NCBI GenBank assembly: GCA_011375045.1 | Contig: DRNB01000034.1 | Location: 1 to 6,894 of the forward strand | DNA: 6,894 bases | Source: Aquifex aeolicus | GTDB lineage: Bacteria; Aquificota; Aquificia; Aquificales; Aquificaceae | Reading direction: 5' to 3' | In this document: positions 1-5,936 of the stretch, piece by piece | How positions within the stretch are numbered: the first letter of the stretch is position 1 | Layout of the letters: each line of letters begins with the position of its first letter | Position numbers and translations under genes: made by a program | Notes under the pieces: model-generated | The model's database searches: none | Told to the model about the DNA's origin: nothing | The model's input: only the letters and a program-made list of their open reading frames with translations

Positions 1-413
1 AGCAGTTCCTCTATCCTCTCCCCATCGATCTCTATACCGAGCTTCTCCGCCTCATCTATCATGTTCAGCACGAGCACGGTGGGTATCCCGAACTCCAGAA
101 GCTCCGCCGTGAGGAGGAGGTTCCGCTCCAGATTGGGGGAGTCGATTATGTTCAGGATCACGTCGGGTCTTTCCCCTTCGAGAAAGCCGACGGCTATGCG
201 TTCGTCCTCGGAAACAGGTTCAAGGGTGTATATACCGGGGAGATCTACAAGATGGACGATGTAATCCCCAAACCGCACCGTGGCGGTTTTTTTTTCTATG
301 GTAACGCCGGGCCAGTTCCCCACCTTGAGGGCTGTCCCTGCTAGGTGATTCAGGATCGTGGTTTTGCCCACGTTCGGGTTTCCGGCTATGGCTACTCTGA
401 TCTCTTTTTTCAT
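1..413 (-). CDS. feoB: Ferrous iron transporter FeoB, N-terminal GTPase domain (partial)
   Basis: FeoB is the inner-membrane ferrous iron importer; its cytoplasmic N-terminal G domain controls Fe(II) uptake through the membrane part. Only the first 137 codons are present; the gene runs off the left edge. The GTPase motifs are in order: G1 GNPNVGKTT at residues 11-19, the switch I/G2 region GNWPGVTIEKK at 32-42 with Thr38, G3 DLPG at 57-60, the following SEDE at 68-71, and G4 NMID at 117-120. The stretch NIIDSPNLERNLLLT is also typical of FeoB. The start MKKEIRVAIAGNP puts the P-loop at the usual distance from the N-terminus. A modest GGGGCG lies about 6 bases upstream, so the ribosome-binding site is weak. 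It follows feoA after 63 bases on the same strand and is probably co-transcribed from the feoA promoter. The membrane domain lies outside the window. Confidence 0.95.
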   Translation of the reverse strand, partial: MKKEIRVAIAGNPNVGKTTILNHLAGTALKVGNWPGVTIEKKTATVRFGDYIVHLVDLPGIYTLEPVSEDERIAVGFLEGERPDVILNIIDSPNLERNLLLTAELLEFGIPTVLVLNMIDEAEKLGIEIDGERIEEL

Positions 414-476
414 TAATACGCCCCGCAAAATACAAGGGGATTAACGTTCAGACCAGCACCCAGATTACTTCGAACT

Positions 477-692
477 TCAGGCGACCTCTATGTGCTTTGC
501 CAGATCCCTGTCTATTATCAGCCTGGAGTTGTTCAGACGGAGGAGGTAAACCCTGCCGTTCCTCAGCAGGAGCTTGACCTTCATGCCCTCCTTGAGACCC
601 ATCGCGTAGAGCCTTCTGATGGCGGGGTTCTCCTTCTCCCTTATGGACTTTACCGTGAACTCCTCTCCGAGCCTGACCGTATCCATGCTCAT
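477..692 (-). CDS. feoA: Ferrous iron transport protein FeoA (SH3-like)
   Basis: FeoA is a small cytoplasmic SH3-like protein needed for FeoB-dependent ferrous iron uptake and thought to modulate FeoB. The product has 71 residues, close to the usual length of about 75. The FeoA pattern is visible: an N-terminal LGEEFTVKSI strand, the signature LYAMGLKEGMKVKLL near residues 28-42, then RLIIDRDLAKHIEV at the C-terminus. I chose the ATG at 692 because AAGGAGGAT ends 7 bases before it. The frame stays open to an ATG at 743, but that start would lie inside the promoter, between the -35 and -10 boxes. The ATG at 686 is too far from the ribosome-binding site. It is the first gene of a feoA-feoB operon and is divergent from the phosphodiesterase gene at 801. 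Confidence 0.93.
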   Translation of the reverse strand: MSMDTVRLGEEFTVKSIREKENPAIRRLYAMGLKEGMKVKLLLRNGRVYLLRLNNSRLIIDRDLAKHIEVA

Positions 693-699
693 CGCTTCG

Positions 700-708
700 A
701 TCCTCCTT
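700..708 (-). promoter_or_regulatory. Shine-Dalgarno sequence of feoA
   Basis: On the minus strand this reads AAGGAGGAT, a near-perfect match to the anti-SD sequence. It ends 7 bases before the ATG at 692. It settles the feoA start against the longer reading from 743. Confidence 0.85.
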
Positions 709-728
709 CCTTCGCCAGATCTGATATT

Positions 729-757
729 AAGATACAATCTCAAAATCTTTCTGTCAA
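729..757 (-). promoter_or_regulatory. Sigma70-type promoter of feoAB
   Basis: Minus-strand TTGACA (752-757) is separated by exactly 17 bases from TATCTT (729-734). This is a consensus -35 with a 4/6 -10 box. Transcription would start near 722, giving a leader of about 30 bases that contains the feoA ribosome-binding site. AGAT/ATCT half-sites cluster across this promoter and may form an operator. No clear Fur-box consensus is seen. Confidence 0.75.
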
Positions 758-763
758 GAAGAT

Positions 764-792
764 CTGAAAACCCTGTGAAAAGCGGTTAAGAT
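764..792 (+). promoter_or_regulatory. Possible promoter of the phosphodiesterase-yajR unit
   Basis: CTGAAA (764-769, 4/6 match to TTGACA) and TAAGAT (787-792, 4/6 match to TATAAT) are spaced by 17 bases. A start point about 7 bases after the -10 falls at 799-801, at or next to the start codon. That would make the transcript leaderless or nearly so, which fits the missing Shine-Dalgarno sequence. Both boxes are imperfect, so this is tentative. The -35 end touches the region upstream of the divergent feoAB promoter. Confidence 0.4.
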
Positions 793-800
793 GTTATGGC

Positions 801-1514
801 ATGAGAAAGCCCAAAATAATAGCTCACCGGGGATACAGCTCCAGATACAGGGAGAACACCCGATCAGCCTTCGAAGCCGCTCACAAAGCCGGAGCGGACA
901 TTATAGAGCTGGATCTCGTCCTCACAAAGGACGGCAGGATCTTCGTTAACCACGATCTCGACGTGAAGGGGAAGCTTGTGAGACACATGAACCTCGAAGA
1001 GCTGAAGGATATCGTCCCCGACTCCATGAGCCTCGAGGAGGTGCTCCTGTGGGCGGAGGGAAAAGGGGTGGGCCTTTACCTCGATGTCAAGGACAGGGAC
1101 ATGCTCTTCCCCCTTTCGGAGATCCTCAGGGATCTGGGAAGAAACATCAGCGTGGTTGTGTCCTCCTCCGACGACTTCCTGTTCATGCGTAGGTTCAAGG
1201 AGAGAAACAGCCACATCCTGACGGCGCTCCTCTTCAGGAGCGTTCTTCCACCGGAGGACATGATCCACCTCGCCCGGAAATACGGAGGGGACATAATACA
1301 TCCCTGCTGGGAGAAGAGGCATCCCTACCCCCACTCCCTTCTGGGAGAGGAGGATATAGCCTGCATGAGGGCTGAGGGCTTCGAGGTGGTGTGCTGGCAC
1401 GAGGAGAGGAGGGACGAGCTGGAGAAGCTTGTGGAAAAAGGGTTCTGGGGAATAACCACCAACGATCCGGTGCTCTTGAAGGGTCTCCTCGAAGGGCGGG
1501 AGCTGTCGAGTTAA
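801..1514 (+). CDS. Glycerophosphodiester phosphodiesterase (GDPD family, cytoplasmic)
   Basis: Members hydrolyse glycerophosphodiesters, released when phospholipids turn over, to glycerol 3-phosphate and an alcohol. The 237-residue product is a single GDPD TIM-barrel domain with no signal peptide, so a cytoplasmic UgpQ-type role is likely. The signature is clear: AHRGYSSRYRENT at residues 8-20 gives His9 and Glu18, IELDL at 35-39 gives the Glu36/Asp38 metal ligands, and VNHD at 49-52 gives His51. The C-terminal GFWGITTNDP matches the usual GVDGIITDxP strand. Two differences stand out: the usual Pro of PENT is Arg17, and the metal-ligand Glu of the family's ExK strand appears as Asp95 in YLDVK. 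The segment after His51 is short and lacks the usual LDRTT stretch. The start has no clear ribosome-binding site; ATGs at 791 and 796 are out of frame. yajR follows 15 bases later. The exact substrate cannot be told. Confidence 0.88.
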   Translation: MRKPKIIAHRGYSSRYRENTRSAFEAAHKAGADIIELDLVLTKDGRIFVNHDLDVKGKLVRHMNLEELKDIVPDSMSLEEVLLWAEGKGVGLYLDVKDRDMLFPLSEILRDLGRNISVVVSSSDDFLFMRRFKERNSHILTALLFRSVLPPEDMIHLARKYGGDIIHPCWEKRHPYPHSLLGEEDIACMRAEGFEVVCWHEERRDELEKLVEKGFWGITTNDPVLLKGLLEGRELSS

Positions 1515-1529
1515 AATAGAGCGACGCCG

Positions 1530-2705
1530 ATGTTCACTCCCGAAGAGAAGAAAACCCTCGCGGGCATAACCTTCGTCGTGGTAGCCCGTATGTTGGGGCT
1601 GTTTCTGCTTCTTCCTGTTCTTGCCCCTTACGTCAGAGACCTGGAGGGGAGCACTCCCATACTTACAGGTATAGCCGTTGGTATTTACGGACTTACTCAG
1701 GCGGTTCTTCAGATACCCTTCGGCTACCTTTCAGACAAATACGGGCGTAAGCCCGTCATAACCGCTGGCTTTTTAGCCTACATACTGGGAAGCATCCTCG
1801 GCGGTCTGGCGGGAAGCGTATGGTTCATGATAACGGCGAGGCTCATGCAGGGTGCAGGCGCCATATCCTCCGCAGCCATATCCCTCGCCGCGGATCTCAT
1901 CAGGGAGGAGGTGAGAACCCCAGCCTTTGCCCACATCGGAGCGTCTGTGGGCATGGTGTTTGCAGTAAGCATAACGGTTGCCCCTTACCTTGCCGGAAAG
2001 TTCGGGGTTCCCTTCATCTTCTACCTTACCGCCTTTCTGTCCCTGCTCGCCATGCTCTACGTTCTCCTCTTTATACGCGAACCGGAGAAACACGTCAAGG
2101 AGATAGAACCCTCGATCGGCAACGTGTTCGTCGTTATGAAGGAAAAGGATCAGGGTATGCTCAACCTCTCCGTGGGTCTTCTCCACGCCTTCCTCGTTTC
2201 CATCTTTACCCTTGTTCCCATCGAGCTGATTCAGCGCTACGGCTTTCCCAAAGCCGATCACTGGAAGATGTACCTGCCCATAATACTCCTCTCGGTAGCG
2301 GTGATGGTGCCCGCCACCATCCTCGCCGAAAAAAGGGGAAGGATCAGAGAGGTTTTCCTCGGAGGTATAGGACTGATAGCGCTCGGTTTCGCAGCCTACC
2401 TTGTCTTTCCCACCTTTTACGGTGCCCTGGCTCTCCTGACCCTTTACTTTATCGGTTTTCATCTTCTCGAACCCATAATGCCTTCGCTTCTCACGAAGCT
2501 CTCCCATCAGGACACGAGGGGTATAGCGGTCGGCATATACAACACGAGCCAGTTCATAGGAGCCTTTCTGGGAGGAGCGGCGGGGGGTCTGTTCCTGAAG
2601 TTTGGGGTAACCTACATGCTGATAACCAACCTCCTCCTGTCGATCCTGTGGTTCCTTCTGATCGCTCCCTGGATATCAACGGTAAGGTTCAAGGGCAGAA
2701 CTTAA
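1530..2705 (+). CDS. yajR: MFS transporter, YajR type without YAM domain
   Basis: This is a 12-helix major facilitator superfamily protein of the inner membrane, of the proton-driven exporter (DHA1-like) class. From memory it aligns well with E. coli YajR along its whole length: ARMLGLFLLLPVLAPY in helix 1, GIAVGIYGLTQAVLQIPFG in helix 2, FPKADHWKMYLP near 239-250 and GIAVGIYNTSQFIGAFLGG near 331-349. Motif A, GYLSDKYGRK at 65-74, lies between helices 2 and 3 with Asp69 and Arg73. ARLMQGAGA at 103-111 marks helix 4, and 137-156 resembles the helix 5 exporter motif. The protein ends at residue 391, soon after helix 12, so the cytoplasmic YAM domain of E. coli YajR is absent. The substrate is unknown. 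The gene probably shares a transcript with the upstream phosphodiesterase gene. TAAAATAGAGC lies just before the start codon instead of a strong ribosome-binding site. Its last 30 bases overlap amzA on the other strand. Confidence 0.88.
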   Translation: MFTPEEKKTLAGITFVVVARMLGLFLLLPVLAPYVRDLEGSTPILTGIAVGIYGLTQAVLQIPFGYLSDKYGRKPVITAGFLAYILGSILGGLAGSVWFMITARLMQGAGAISSAAISLAADLIREEVRTPAFAHIGASVGMVFAVSITVAPYLAGKFGVPFIFYLTAFLSLLAMLYVLLFIREPEKHVKEIEPSIGNVFVVMKEKDQGMLNLSVGLLHAFLVSIFTLVPIELIQRYGFPKADHWKMYLPIILLSVAVMVPATILAEKRGRIREVFLGGIGLIALGFAAYLVFPTFYGALALLTLYFIGFHLLEPIMPSLLTKLSHQDTRGIAVGIYNTSQFIGAFLGGAAGGLFLKFGVTYMLITNLLLSILWFLLIAPWISTVRFKGRT

Positions 2706-3200
2706 CCTGACCGCACACGTCCTACAGAACCGCTCGCTCTTTCTGTCAACTTCGATCAGCGAGTTGGAAAAGCTCATAACACATTCGGGGTCGGGACAGT
2801 GTCTAAGACCGAAGGTGTGTCCAAGCTCGTGGTTCACCTCCTTGAAGATTCGGAGGAAAAAGGTTTCCTCGGCAGGATGTTTCAGTCTGAAGAGGCTGAC
2901 GACAGCGTTTCTGCCCCCCAGCTCAGCTTCACCGAAGACGAAGTTTAGACCCTCCTCGTAGAGATCGTAGCTTACAAGGGCAAGGAGTCTGACGAGCTCC
3001 GGAAAGTCGAGGCTTCTCAGATAGGAAAGGATCGCCCCCGCCCTGTACTGTCCGCGGACTGGATCGAACCCCAGACGCGGCGGATAGGGCACAGAGGAGA
3101 GACGCACCTCCAGCCCAAAGACGTTCCTTATATTGTAAGCGCAGGCTAAGAGGATCCTCTTCTCCACATCCCCGAAGGAGGTCAGGTACACAAAACTCAT
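2676..3200 (-). CDS. amzA: Archaemetzincin (zinc metalloprotease)
   Basis: Archaemetzincins are metzincin-clan zinc proteases with a second, structural zinc site. The 174-residue product has the full signature. HELGHTFGLRH (124-134) supplies His124, His128 and His134 for the catalytic zinc and Glu125 as general base. Four cysteines (135, 140, 159, 162) form the structural site, and Met142 is the Met-turn residue. The spacing matches the family pattern HCx4CxM, then about 17 residues to CxxC; here it is 16. There is no signal peptide, so it should be cytoplasmic. Natural substrates of this family are unknown. The start has AGGGG 6 bases upstream, within the end of lspA; only 2 bases separate the two genes, so translational coupling is likely. 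The 3' end overlaps yajR by 30 bases, beyond the last zinc cysteine. Confidence 0.93.
   Translation of the reverse strand: MSFVYLTSFGDVEKRILLACAYNIRNVFGLEVRLSSVPYPPRLGFDPVRGQYRAGAILSYLRSLDFPELVRLLALVSYDLYEEGLNFVFGEAELGGRNAVVSLFRLKHPAEETFFLRIFKEVNHELGHTFGLRHCPDPECVMSFSNSLIEVDRKSERFCRTCAVRLSSALEPYR
2681..2707. repeat. Imperfect inverted repeat in the yajR/amzA overlap
   Basis: GGTAAGGTTC (2681-2690) and GAACTTAACC (2698-2707) can pair at 8 of 10 positions around a 7-base loop. The repeat spans the yajR stop codon and lies inside or next to the convergent overlap with amzA. Neither side is followed by a T-tract, so it is not a standard intrinsic terminator. It might act as a weak two-way barrier to transcription, or be chance. 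Confidence 0.35.
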
Positions 3201-3202
3201 CC

Positions 3203-3616
3203 TCAGCCCCTGAAGTGGCGATACAGGAGAAGGAGGAGGGCGGTTGTTATAGAGGCGTCCGCGATGTTGAAGGCGGGCCAGTAGAGATCCCCTACGTGGA
3301 GGTGTATGAAATCGCGCACCTTACCCAGAAAAAACCTGTCGTAGAGGTTTCCAAGGGCACCCCCCGCTATCAGACCCATGCTGAAGGCTACCGATCCGTC
3401 CCCGCTCCGCTTTGTGTACACGTAGGTGATAACGAAGGCGATGAGGGGCGTTGTGATGAGAAGGGGCAGTCTTATCCAGTCGGGTAGCTCCCCGAAGATG
3501 CCGAAAGCCGCTCCCCTGTTGTAGATGAGAAAGAGCTTCAGGAAGGGCAGGGGTTCGTAACTCCTGTCTGAGAGAAACTCCTCCGCCAGCTCCTTGGTTG
3601 TAAGGTCGAGAAACAC
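3203..3616 (-). CDS. lspA: Lipoprotein signal peptidase (signal peptidase II); true start probably further upstream
   Basis: LspA is the inner-membrane aspartyl protease that cleaves signal peptides of diacylglyceryl-modified prolipoproteins. The conserved blocks are present (numbering from the GTG at 3616): DLTTK at 4-8, YNRGAAFGIF at 32-41, GGALGNLYDR at 85-94, VRDFI at 100-104 with catalytic Asp102, and FNIADASI at 116-123 with catalytic Asp120. Four membrane helices are expected. The GTG at 3616 is the first ordinary start codon, but it leaves only three residues before the DLTTK block and so cuts off most of helix 1. The same frame stays open back to 3688, and its codons just upstream give SPLTYFYTLTAV, a fitting helix 1. 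A rare start (for example ATC at 3664, behind AAGGAGGT) or a sequence error is likely. The gene lies between purL and amzA, 2 bases from the latter. Confidence 0.9.
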   Translation of the reverse strand: MFLDLTTKELAEEFLSDRSYEPLPFLKLFLIYNRGAAFGIFGELPDWIRLPLLITTPLIAFVITYVYTKRSGDGSVAFSMGLIAGGALGNLYDRFFLGKVRDFIHLHVGDLYWPAFNIADASITTALLLLLYRHFRG

Positions 3617-3642
3617 TACCGCTGTAAGCGTGTAAAAGTATG

Positions 3643-5871
3643 TTAGAGGGCTTCCTCTAAGGATCTTTCCCAGACCTCCTTGAGGGTATCAGGATCTTCT
3701 TCGAAGATAACTTTTCCGTTGTAGCTGATTTTGAACGTTCTCCTGGGAACCACCTTCCCTATATACATCCACTCCAAACCCTTCTCCTCGATGAAGCTCC
3801 TGATCTCCTCCGATTTCTGGGGATCCACGCTGATGACGACCCTTGTGGGCATCTCCGCGAACAGAAAGAAGTCAGGACGTTCCTCCGCGTATATGTCGAG
3901 CTCAGCCCCGAGCCTGCCGGGGAACAGACTCTCGAGCACGTTGATCAGAAGCCCCCCCGTGGATACATCGTGGGCTGAGTTTATCATACCCTTCTTTACA
4001 AGCTCCACGAGAACCTCGATGAGCTTTCTTTCCTTCTCGAGATCTACGGAGGGCACCCTGCCTTCGATCTTCCCGTGAACCACCTTCAGGTACTCGCTCC
4101 CTCCTAACTCGGAGGGTCTGGATATGTCCCCTATGAGGAGCAGGTCCCCCGTGCTGACGTAGTGAATATCCACGTGTCTCTCCACGTTCTCGAGCACCCC
4201 CACACACACCACCACGGGAGTTGGATAGATGTTCCTGATCTCCTCGCCTTCCACGGTTTCGTTATACAGGGAAACGTTTCCGCTCACCACGGGAACGTTC
4301 AGCAGACGGCAGGCTTTAGCCATTCCCTCAACCGCTCTGCTCAGCTGCCACATTATCTCGGGACGTTCCGGATTTCCAAAGTTCAGACAGTCCGTCAGAG
4401 CGAGGGGCTTTGCTCCCACACAGGCGACGTTCCTGCAGGCTTCTGCAACAACGTACTTCCCTCCCTCGTAGGGATCTAAAAAGACCATTCTCCCGTTGCC
4501 TTCCACGGAGATGGCTATCCCCCTGTTGGTCTTCAGCTCAGGTCTCACAACCCACTTTATCCTCATGAGGGCGGCGTCGCCACCGGGCTTCAGAACTGTA
4601 TTTGTTCCTACCTGATGGTCATACTGGGAAAAGATCCAGGCTTTCGAAGCTACGTTCGGCGAGCTGAGCACCTTTATAAGAGCAACAGGCAGATCGACCG
4701 CCGGAAGACTGTCCTGATCGAAGCTCCTGAGCTCCTTCAGATAGGCGGGTTCCTGCACAGGTCTGTCGTAAAGGGGAGCTTCACCGACTATCAGGCTCAC
4801 GGGTAGATCCGCCACCTTTTTGTCTTCGAAGAAGGCTCTGAATCTACCCCCTTCGGTGGTTCTACCCACCACAGCGTAGCTCAGATGATATCTGCGGGCT
4901 ATCTCCTCGAGATCGGGAACCTTCTCCTCCTCTACAACGAGAAGCATTCGCTCCTGACTTTCCGAGAGGAGTATCTCGTAGGGGGTCATGCCCTCTTCCC
5001 TGAGGGGGACCCTGTCCAGATACAGCTCGACCCCCAGCTTGGATTTTGCCGCTATCTCCGAAGCGGAGCCTGCCAGACCCGCCGCCCCGAGATCCTGCAT
5101 TCCCACAGGTATTCCCCTCTCGACCGCTTCCAGAACAGCCTCTATAAGCTTTTTGCCAAAGTAAGGATCCCCCACCTGCACGCTGGGACGTCTGTCCTCC
5201 GCATCCTCACTGAACTCTCCGGAAGCCATAACCGCCCCCTGAATACCGTCCCGTCCCGTAGCGGAGCCTATCAGAAAGAGGAGCTGATCAGGTGCGGTCG
5301 CCCGCGCCCTTAACATACGCCCTGCGGGAAGCACACCCAGACAGAAGGCGTTGACAAGGGGGTTTGTTCTGTAGCAATCCTCAAAAAAAGTCTCACCGGC
5401 AACGGTCGGTACCCCGATAGAGTTACCGTAGGAGCTTATACCCCTCACAACCCCCCTGACCAGAAAACGGGTGCGGGGAGAGTCCAGTTCACCGAAGCGC
5501 AGGGAGTCTGCAAGAACCACAGGTCTCGCTCCCATGGAGAGGATGTCCCGAACTATTCCACCCACCCCCGTGGCGGCTCCGTTGAAGGGTTCTATAAAGG
5601 AGGGATGGTTGTGGCTCTCTATCTTGAAGGCTATCCACACCTTCTCGTCCACGGCAACCACGCCCGCGTTCTCTCCGGGTCCCTGAACTACCCAGTCCGC
5701 GGATACGGGGAGCTTCCGGAGAACTTTCTTCGAGGATTTGTAGGAGCAGTGCTCGGACCAGAGGGCGCCCAGAACGCCAAGCTCCACGGCGTTGGGTTCC
5801 CTGCCCAGGGACGACTGAATCCTCCTGTATTCCTCCTCGGTCAATCCGTGGGCTTCCCATACCCTCTCCAT
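3643..5871 (-). CDS. purL: Phosphoribosylformylglycinamidine synthase II (FGAM synthase, PurL)
   Basis: PurL catalyses the ATP-dependent conversion of FGAR to FGAM, the fourth step of de novo purine synthesis, using ammonia delivered by the PurQ glutaminase with PurS. At 742 residues it is the small PurL type, the same length as the B. subtilis enzyme as I recall it, and not the fused large form. Visible motifs are SEHCSYKSS at 39-47 with the active-site His41, QGPGENAG at 63-70, KIESHNHPS at 83-91 with the Mg/ATP-site Glu85, and FNGAATGVGGIVRDILSMGA at 96-115. A second pseudo-symmetric half begins near residue 420, with TNRGIAISVEGNG and later the SGNVSLYNE block. The ATG at 5871 has only a weak GAG upstream; TAAAATAGAGC precedes it by 6 bases. 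It heads the purL-lspA-amzA cluster and is divergent from rplU. purS and purQ are not in the window. Confidence 0.97.
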   Translation of the reverse strand: MERVWEAHGLTEEEYRRIQSSLGREPNAVELGVLGALWSEHCSYKSSKKVLRKLPVSADWVVQGPGENAGVVAVDEKVWIAFKIESHNHPSFIEPFNGAATGVGGIVRDILSMGARPVVLADSLRFGELDSPRTRFLVRGVVRGISSYGNSIGVPTVAGETFFEDCYRTNPLVNAFCLGVLPAGRMLRARATAPDQLLFLIGSATGRDGIQGAVMASGEFSEDAEDRRPSVQVGDPYFGKKLIEAVLEAVERGIPVGMQDLGAAGLAGSASEIAAKSKLGVELYLDRVPLREEGMTPYEILLSESQERMLLVVEEEKVPDLEEIARRYHLSYAVVGRTTEGGRFRAFFEDKKVADLPVSLIVGEAPLYDRPVQEPAYLKELRSFDQDSLPAVDLPVALIKVLSSPNVASKAWIFSQYDHQVGTNTVLKPGGDAALMRIKWVVRPELKTNRGIAISVEGNGRMVFLDPYEGGKYVVAEACRNVACVGAKPLALTDCLNFGNPERPEIMWQLSRAVEGMAKACRLLNVPVVSGNVSLYNETVEGEEIRNIYPTPVVVCVGVLENVERHVDIHYVSTGDLLLIGDISRPSELGGSEYLKVVHGKIEGRVPSVDLEKERKLIEVLVELVKKGMINSAHDVSTGGLLINVLESLFPGRLGAELDIYAEERPDFFLFAEMPTRVVISVDPQKSEEIRSFIEEKGLEWMYIGKVVPRRTFKISYNGKVIFEEDPDTLKEVWERSLEEAL
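3674..3681 (-). promoter_or_regulatory. Possible Shine-Dalgarno sequence for an upstream lspA start
   Basis: Minus-strand AAGGAGGT lies inside the 3' end of purL. Nine bases downstream is an ATC codon (3664-3662) in the lspA frame. Starting there would give a 153-residue LspA with a complete first membrane helix. However, the same bases encode Lys-Glu-Val of PurL, so the match may be chance, and ATC starts are very rare. Confidence 0.25.
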
Positions 5872-5882
5872 CAGAAAGCTCT

Positions 5883-5888
5883 ATTTTA
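5883..5888 (-). promoter_or_regulatory. Possible -10 element of purL
   Basis: Minus-strand TAAAAT (5/6 match to TATAAT) ends 11 bases before the purL ATG. A start point about 7 bases downstream gives a leader of only about 5 bases. No good -35 box is seen at 16-18 bases upstream, so this is tentative. Confidence 0.35.
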
Positions 5889-5915
5889 CCACTCCCCTTC
5901 GGTTCCCACGGGTTG

Positions 5916-5924
5916 TGCTATAAT
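5916..5924 (+). promoter_or_regulatory. Extended -10 promoter of rplU-rpmA
   Basis: TGCTATAAT is a perfect TATAAT with the extended TGn element. No TTGACA-like box lies at the usual distance, which is acceptable for extended -10 promoters. Transcription would start near 5931, giving a leader of about 18 bases that is almost filled by the ribosome-binding site. Confidence 0.75.
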
Positions 5925-5936
5925 CTTTCCACTCAC

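Noticed and set aside
414..476. Possible regulatory hairpin (CCCC/GGGG) in the feoA-feoB gap
   Set aside because: Only four base pairs around a long loop; too weak to claim control of the feoB ribosome-binding site.
492..767. Plus-strand open frame opposite feoA
   Set aside because: FeoA on the minus strand has family motifs, a promoter and a ribosome-binding site; this frame has none.
693..800. Fur box or riboswitch between feoA and the phosphodiesterase gene
   Set aside because: No convincing match to the Fur consensus, and the predicted leaders are too short for a riboswitch.
864..1400. Long open frame on the minus strand opposite the phosphodiesterase gene
   Set aside because: The opposite strand encodes a full GDPD domain; the antisense product is His/Glu/Gly-rich with no family motif and no ribosome-binding site.
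1773..2507. Minus-strand open frame of 244 codons opposite yajR
   Set aside because: It mirrors a strongly supported 12-helix MFS gene; its composition (many Gly, His, Glu, Lys) is typical of an antisense shadow.
1820..2710. Second plus-strand frame of 296 codons inside yajR
   Set aside because: An out-of-frame reading of yajR rich in Arg, Ser, Pro and His, with no recognisable motif or ribosome-binding site.
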